Under the pieces are notes generated by a model. The model had not been told where the DNA came from. It worked only from the letters and a program-made list of their open reading frames with translations, and ran no database searches. Below, piece after piece: positions 5,511 to 8,811 of a stretch of 8,811 nucleotides of DNA. The position numbers and the translations under genes are program-made. Location: contig DJHI01000014.1 of the NCBI GenBank assembly GCA_002431715.1, positions 1-8,811 of the forward strand, in the 5' to 3' direction. How positions within the stretch are numbered: position 1 is the stretch's first letter; each line of letters opens with the position of its first letter. This DNA is from Armatimonadetes bacterium UBA5829. Lineage in GTDB: Bacteria; Armatimonadota; UBA5829.

Positions 5511-6601
5511 AATGATTCCTCCTGTATCTTCTCAAGCAAATCCGCAGCCTGCTTTTCCAGGTCTCTTATCTTGTATACGCGCTGCGCATACTGCTTGCGG
5601 AGTTCCTTGTCCAACACGCCTTTGCCTAGTGATAAGTTATCAGGGATCAATTTGATCATCTCGCGCGTCAAGTCCGAGATTTGATCGTATATTTTTGCGC
5701 ATTCTTCCAGCACATCCGCCTTGTTTTTCAAGACATTCTTGGCTTCACGCAGGAATGGCGGTACATAGGCCTTGTCCCGATATATGGTACCCAGGTTGGT
5801 TGCGATTGCGGTATACAGCATGTCCCAATCATCAGTGTCTTTGCATAGCAACTCCGCATACCTGGTATGGCCCGCATACCCCATCACCCAATCCTTGCTT
5901 TCTGAAGTAGTTCCTCGGATCAGCTTTACCGCTATTCTCAGCGATTCCTTAGTGATATCTTCCTTACTAGGCAGCTTCGTCGGTTCGCCAATGATCAGTA
6001 TCTTACCGTTTCCCTGTTCAAACCAGCCATCATGCCAATCGCTAAAGCGAAAATATCCGCTGTCGCGCGCCCCATTTGTATAGTCGCAAAAAGAGCTATA
6101 ACCAAGCAGTACAGCGCCATCATCATCATAGCCAGAGATTATGCAGCATTCCGACCAATTGGCTACGCCGTGAAAGGTCAATACTGGGATGCCTTTATCT
6201 ATACTGTCCATAATGAGCTTTTTATCCGTCTCATAATCACTTCTCTTGTGCAGTGTGAAACTGTATCCCAGCATCTTGAAAGTGTGTGGTATTATCGCAA
6301 TATCGTTGGTCACATGATATGAACTCGGATGTAAGTCCTGGTTTGAAGTACAGCAGGCGCGAAACGCGCAGCCGGATACACATACCAAATCTTCATAGTT
6401 GTATTTTTTGCCGAGGTGCTCCATCGCCGATATCACACAGCTTATAAATTCATTTTGTTTTGTCACATCGCTCCAGTCGACCTTACGCAGTCCGAGAATT
6501 ACATTTCTTTTATTATGCACTGGCTTTTCCTCCGCGCCAAAAGTTGGTTGGCATACCGCGATTATTACAGACATGCTTGCAATTAGACAGATCGTTTTCA
6601 T
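5507..6601 (-). CDS. BtrH-N-like papain-fold protein, secreted twin
   Basis: 364 aa from the start at 6601. The frame is open to 6646, where an ATG overlaps the upstream stop as ATGA (379 aa). The shorter start is preferred because it gives a textbook signal peptide: MKTI, a hydrophobic core (4-17) and a likely cut after FGA (21-23), placing the protein outside the cytoplasm. The ribosome binding site is weak for both starts (GGAG 11 nt before 6601). The mature protein shares long identical blocks with its downstream twin: GLRKVDWSDVT, TFKMLGY, RSDYETD, LIMDSIDKG and ISGYDDDG. At the nucleophile-helix position it has CVSGCAFRACC (74-84), Cys where the twin has Ser. The His before GYD is replaced by Cys (SECCIISGYDDDG). 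The Cys richness around this site would suit a disulphide or metal site in an exported protein. The C-terminal third is helical and ends in a probable coiled coil. Function is unknown. Confidence 0.75.
   Translation of the reverse strand: MKTICLIASMSVIIAVCQPTFGAEEKPVHNKRNVILGLRKVDWSDVTKQNEFISCVISAMEHLGKKYNYEDLVCVSGCAFRACCTSNQDLHPSSYHVTNDIAIIPHTFKMLGYSFTLHKRSDYETDKKLIMDSIDKGIPVLTFHGVANWSECCIISGYDDDGAVLLGYSSFCDYTNGARDSGYFRFSDWHDGWFEQGNGKILIIGEPTKLPSKEDITKESLRIAVKLIRGTTSESKDWVMGYAGHTRYAELLCKDTDDWDMLYTAIATNLGTIYRDKAYVPPFLREAKNVLKNKADVLEECAKIYDQISDLTREMIKLIPDNLSLGKGVLDKELRKQYAQRVYKIRDLEKQAADLLEKIQEESL
5518..5523 (-). promoter_or_regulatory. Internal ribosome binding site of the operon
   Basis: AGGAGG on the minus strand, inside the last codons of the secreted twin and 7 nt before the ATG of the cytoplasmic twin. 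Together with the ATGA overlap it indicates that the downstream twin is well translated and not merely a by-product of the duplication. Confidence 0.75.
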
Positions 6602-6642
6602 TCTCGCTTGCACTCCAAACTTGATGTTTTGGTCCGGCGTTA

Positions 6643-7059
6643 TCATGTCTTTTCTCGACGCGATGCAGACCTTATCGAATCAAGCCGCAACTTGTTCTCA
6701 TATGGTTTTATAAAACATTCGTAGTCTTCTTCAGGAATGTCTTCTGAAATGTTTTGCTTGATATCCTCATAAATAACCATCCGCTGTTTGAACTTCTCAC
6801 AAACATACTCATCACATTGCGCACAATTCTCGATGCCTCTTTCCAGCACACATGGCCTTATAGGACAATCATCATCCAGCCTTGGTCCATCGGTCATACA
6901 TCCAGCACAACTGATCTTATCAGCAGAGATACGAAAGCCGAAATACTTAAACCAGCCGTCACTCAACTTCTGCCTGTTTTCCGGATATGCTTCTATGTTG
7001 GGCTGATACGCCAGACATAGATCACAGCGGCTTCCACAGCGAGTCAAAATTTCGGACAT
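6643..7059 (-). CDS. DUF3795 family Cys-rich protein
   Basis: 138 aa, cytoplasmic, first gene of the operon. Ten cysteines lie in the DUF3795 pattern: CGSRCDLC (8, 12, 15), CAGC (51, 54), CPIRPC (65, 70) and CAQCDEYVC (79, 82, 87). Such clusters normally hold zinc or an iron-sulphur cluster. The family is common in Clostridia, methanogens and environmental bacteria and has no established function. The C-terminal ~45 residues are helical and charged. AGGAGG at 7068-7073 stands 8 nt before the ATG. The stop overlaps a possible start of the next gene (ATGA at 6643-6646), pointing to co-transcription with the two papain-fold twins. A sensor or assembly role for the exported twin is conceivable but is only inference. 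Confidence 0.85.
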   Translation of the reverse strand: MSEILTRCGSRCDLCLAYQPNIEAYPENRQKLSDGWFKYFGFRISADKISCAGCMTDGPRLDDDCPIRPCVLERGIENCAQCDEYVCEKFKQRMVIYEDIKQNISEDIPEEDYECFIKPYENKLRLDSIRSASRREKT

Positions 7060-7121
7060 AATGCCATCCTCCTATTTGCAGGAATGCTCTATTTTCAAAG
7101 CCGAACAACTGTTCCTCTAGC

Positions 7122-7151
7122 ATTCTAGCGTTTAACTAGAATCCCTGTCAA
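7122..7151 (-). promoter_or_regulatory. Operon promoter with overlapping inverted repeat
   Basis: On the minus strand, TTGACA (7151-7146) and TAGAAT (7127-7122) are separated by 18 bp, a strong housekeeping-type promoter. Transcription would start near 7115, leaving a leader of about 55 nt with the AGGAGG site. A perfect inverted repeat, ATTCTAG-N7-CTAGAAT (7122-7142), covers the whole -10 and most of the spacer. It is a good candidate for a repressor site, with half-site centres 14 bp apart, more than one helical turn. Confidence 0.65.
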
Positions 7152-7235
7152 ATCTGCTCATGCCAACAATCAAAGGAATATGCGGACTACATAGCGAACA
7201 AGATGCCAGCGATAAACAAGCGTTGAGAGGTCACT

Positions 7236-7802
7236 GTGAATACTACAGAGCAACTTCAGTTTACATCAAGAGAAGATTTTCGTGAGTGGCTCAGCAAGCA
7301 CTGCTTGTCGGTTCAAGGCGTATGGCTGGCTTTCGGCAAAAAAGGCGGCCCAAAAACATTATCGGCAAGTGAAGCTCTGGAAGAGGCGCTGTGCTTTGGA
7401 TGGATAGACGGCCAAATGAAAAGCATCGATGAGAAAGTCTACATAAAGTACTTCGCTCAGAGGCGAAAAGAGAGCAAGTGGTCCGATAAGAACAAGAGCT
7501 TAATTGCTGTTCTTGAAAAGCAGGGCAAAATGACCGATCATGGCCGCGCTAAAGTTGAAGCGGCTAAAAAAAGAGGCACTTGGAATGCTCCCAAGGGACC
7601 GCAATTCAACGAAAAGCATATACAAATACTCTCTGAAATCCTCAAAAACACGGAACCGGCATATTCAAACTTTATGGCTATGCCTCCGTCCGTCAAAACG
7701 ACCTATGCAGCTGTCTACCTTTCCGCCGTCTCTGAAGAAACCAGAACAAGACGTCTGGTGAAGATAATCGAAAGGTTGAACAATAACTTAAAGCCAATGT
7801 GA
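7236..7802 (+). CDS. YdeI/OmpD-associated family protein
   Basis: 188 aa, cytoplasmic. It matches the YdeI/OmpD-associated (OmdA-type, bacteriocin-protection) family: LQFTSREDFREWLSKH (8-23), then GVWLAFGKKG (28-37), the hallmark EALEEALCFGWIDGQ (46-60), and FAQRRKESKWSDKN (73-86), close to the family's F-x-x-R-R-x-x-S-x-W-S-x-x-N. The C-terminal third (125-188) is helical. Family members have been linked to resistance to cationic peptides and stress in enterobacteria, but the biochemical role is not settled, and a bacteriocin role here is not shown. The start is GTG, with GAGAGG (7225-7230) 5 nt upstream. It is a single-gene unit, divergent from the DUF3795 operon across a 176-bp gap. I could not place its promoter. 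Confidence 0.85.
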   Translation: MNTTEQLQFTSREDFREWLSKHCLSVQGVWLAFGKKGGPKTLSASEALEEALCFGWIDGQMKSIDEKVYIKYFAQRRKESKWSDKNKSLIAVLEKQGKMTDHGRAKVEAAKKRGTWNAPKGPQFNEKHIQILSEILKNTEPAYSNFMAMPPSVKTTYAAVYLSAVSEETRTRRLVKIIERLNNNLKPM

Positions 7803-7877
7803 TTAAAACTGCTATCTCAGAGCTTACAACCTAATTTACTTGATATCGAATGTTATGTGATAGTAATTAGCTTGATT

Positions 7878-7894
7878 TGCTGTAAAACGCAGCA
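7878..7894. terminator. Weak hairpin between convergent genes
   Basis: TGCTG (7878-7882) and CAGCA (7890-7894) pair around TAAAACG, with outer CTTGA/TCAAG arms nearby. It is the only hairpin in the gap between the ends of the YdeI-like and DUF2161 genes. The stem is short and there is no T-run, so termination here is only a possibility. It does not belong to the GGATT...AATCC palindrome family. Confidence 0.3.
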
Positions 7895-7942
7895 CTGTTA
7901 GGTCAAGTCTTGGCTAGTACAATTCATTACTCCCCTAGGAAA

Positions 7943-8674
7943 CTACTCGCTCTCTTTCTTTTTCTTCTCCAAAAGTGAATAATACCTTTCCGCAAGCTCT
8001 GGATACTGCTTTATGTCCGACCGGCCTTTCGTGCTCACTGCATATAGGCCATACCCTACCCGCTCAAACCAGGAATAGAAGTTGCTTTGAAGGATGGATA
8101 GGGTCTTGTCACCTGTGCCAAGCTGCCTGAGCACTTTCGGCTGAGTGGAACCAAGTTGATCAAGATAGCAGGCGATCTGGATAGCATTCTCACGGTAAGC
8201 CGTAATAATCTTGGTTCGACAGCTCCCGCCGGTATTGTAATCACCTGATCTACACTCGATTTCGTGGATTATCGCTCTTCTGGATTTCTTCCTTTTTTGT
8301 CTTTCATATGGCAGTGGATGCAATATGATCTCCACAGGCGTTTTCTTATGTCCGGGAGCAATGAAGATCAGTCCAAGCTCCAGCCTTTTAAGCAAAAGGT
8401 GAACCGTTTTGTTTACAGACAGCCATTTTCTTTTATCAGGTGGTCTGGGGATTCCTATATATACAGACTCACAGCTCTGCTGGCGTTTTATAGCCTGCGT
8501 CAGTAGCGTAACGTTGAGGGTTTTCTTAAGCTCTACTATGATCAATTCGCCCTCCTTCAAGGCGACAACATCACAGTTTTTAACCTCTCCCCTCACAGTA
8601 TAGCCTTGCCTGGTCAGATAATCGGATAGAGGCCCATACAGGTCCGATTCAGATATATTTTTATGTCTATTCAT
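7943..8674 (-). CDS. DUF2161 PD-(D/E)XK nuclease-like protein
   Basis: 243 aa from the ATG at 8674 (a GTG immediately upstream at 8677 would add one residue). Residues 11-65 carry the DUF2161 pattern: DLYGPLSDYLTRQGYTV (11-27), then EVKNCDVVA (30-38) with D35, and IIVELKK (45-51) with E48-x-K50, followed by QAIKRQ (60-65). D35, E48 and K50 form a PD-(D/E)XK active site, so metal-dependent cleavage of nucleic acid is likely by family analogy. A basic middle (RQKRKKSRR, about 125-133) suits DNA binding. Residues ~155-222 look like a winged helix: TAYRENAIQIACYLD, then KVLRQLG and WFERVGYGLYAVS. There is no Shine-Dalgarno site, and the promoter lies almost at the start codon. It is monocistronic, with no partner methylase or helicase visible. 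A repair, restriction or regulatory role cannot be distinguished. Confidence 0.85.
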   Translation of the reverse strand: MNRHKNISESDLYGPLSDYLTRQGYTVRGEVKNCDVVALKEGELIIVELKKTLNVTLLTQAIKRQQSCESVYIGIPRPPDKRKWLSVNKTVHLLLKRLELGLIFIAPGHKKTPVEIILHPLPYERQKRKKSRRAIIHEIECRSGDYNTGGSCRTKIITAYRENAIQIACYLDQLGSTQPKVLRQLGTGDKTLSILQSNFYSWFERVGYGLYAVSTKGRSDIKQYPELAERYYSLLEKKKKESE

Positions 8675-8686
8675 CACAGCGCGACA

Positions 8687-8715
8687 ATTATCGCACTATT
8701 TTTGTCTGAGGTCAA
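8687..8715 (-). promoter_or_regulatory. Promoter of the DUF2161 gene, probably leaderless
   Basis: On the minus strand TTGACC (8715-8710) and GATAAT (8692-8687) are each 5/6 to consensus with a 17-bp spacer. The expected start of transcription, near 8680, is only about 3-6 nt before the GTG/ATG pair at 8677/8674. An imperfect palindrome, GCGATAATTGTCGC (8694-8681, one central mismatched pair), covers the -10 and the start site and could be an operator. Confidence 0.6.
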
Positions 8716-8720
8716 TACAG

Positions 8721-8739
8721 ACTCATGTATAAGAGACAA
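8721..8739 (+). other. Tn5 mosaic-end-like 13-mer, possible adapter remnant
   Basis: TGTATAAGAGACA at 8726-8738 is identical to 13 consecutive bases of the 19-base Tn5 mosaic end used in tagmentation libraries; the five bases before it match at only one position. There is no transposase or IS50 sequence nearby, and the site is 70 bases from the end of the window. A library remnant is more likely than a natural element, but chance is not excluded. Confidence 0.4.
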
Positions 8740-8746
8740 TAATATT

Positions 8747-8807
8747 GATGATGCAGCGAGATCAGAGAAGGTAGAGGCTGAATTACTCGTATTCTCGCTG
8801 CATCATC
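8747..8807. repeat. Perfect 15-bp inverted repeat near the window end
   Basis: GATGATGCAGCGAGA (8747-8761) and TCTCGCTGCATCATC (8793-8807) are exact reverse complements around a 31-nt loop. The stem does not share the GGATT...AATCC core of the other palindromes. Being next to the mosaic-end-like 13-mer, it may be a fold-back produced during library preparation or assembly. If real, it could be a hairpin of whatever lies beyond 8811. Confidence 0.75.
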
Positions 8808-8811
8808 TGAT

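Noticed and set aside
4947..6322. Several plus-strand frames antisense to the twin genes
   Set aside because: Codon pattern and conservation are explained by the minus-strand paralogues; the antisense peptides show no recognisable domain.
1159..7850. Shared ACTTGATATC at about 1159 and 7839 as a regulatory motif
   Set aside because: A single 10-mer match in AT-rich gaps, in different positions relative to genes; likely chance.
8721..8739. End of a natural Tn5/IS50 element
   Set aside because: Only the synthetic mosaic-end core matches, not the full outside or inside end, and no transposase is nearby.

Overview
The window reads as bacterial chromosome of moderate GC from an uncultured or poorly studied Gram-negative lineage. 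Genes start behind clear AGGAGG/GAGGAGG ribosome binding sites, promoters are of the housekeeping TTGACA/TAGAAT type, and one secreted protein ends in a PEP-CTERM sorting signal, which implies an exosortase and an outer membrane. Armatimonadota- or Planctomycetes-like bacteria would fit the mix of PEP-CTERM, papain-like secreted proteins and DUF3795. That is an impression from gene style, not a phylogenetic result. No rRNA, tRNA, CRISPR array or transposase was seen.

Layout, left to right. (1) 1-157 is a cluster of short palindromes at the 3' end of the first gene. (2) 158-1051 (minus) is a nucleoside 2-deoxyribosyltransferase/TIR-like protein, AT-richer than its neighbours. It is divergent from 1254-1859 (plus), a small secreted PEP-CTERM protein, and the gap holds two good back-to-back promoters. 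(3) 1860-2043 is a second palindrome cluster between convergent genes. (4) 2044-2592 (minus) is a GNAT acetyltransferase; 2796-3650 (plus) is a secreted C39/papain-like protein whose nucleophilic Cys position is Gly. (5) 3651-4016 is AT-rich and non-coding. (6) 4017-4460 (plus) is a Nudix hydrolase. (7) 7059-4545 (minus) is a three-gene operon: a Cys-rich DUF3795 protein followed by two tandemly duplicated BtrH-N-like papain-fold proteins, one with a signal peptide and one without. It has a strong promoter carrying a perfect inverted repeat. (8) 7236-7802 (plus) is a YdeI/OmpD-associated family protein. (9) 7943-8674 (minus) is a DUF2161 PD-(D/E)XK nuclease-like protein with a promoter so close to the start that its mRNA is probably leaderless. 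(10) The last ~90 bases hold a 13-base match to the Tn5 mosaic end and a perfect 15-bp inverted repeat, and may be a library or assembly artefact.

How the genes relate. Only the DUF3795/twin-protein operon has clear co-transcription. The rest are single-gene units with their own signals. Two patterns cut across the window. Hairpins with different stem sequences but the same GGATT...AATCC-type core sit at gene 3' ends. Three papain-fold proteins lack the expected catalytic residues. The NDT-like protein and the DUF2161 nuclease are the genes most likely to belong to genome defence or stress biology, but neither sits in a recognisable defence operon here.
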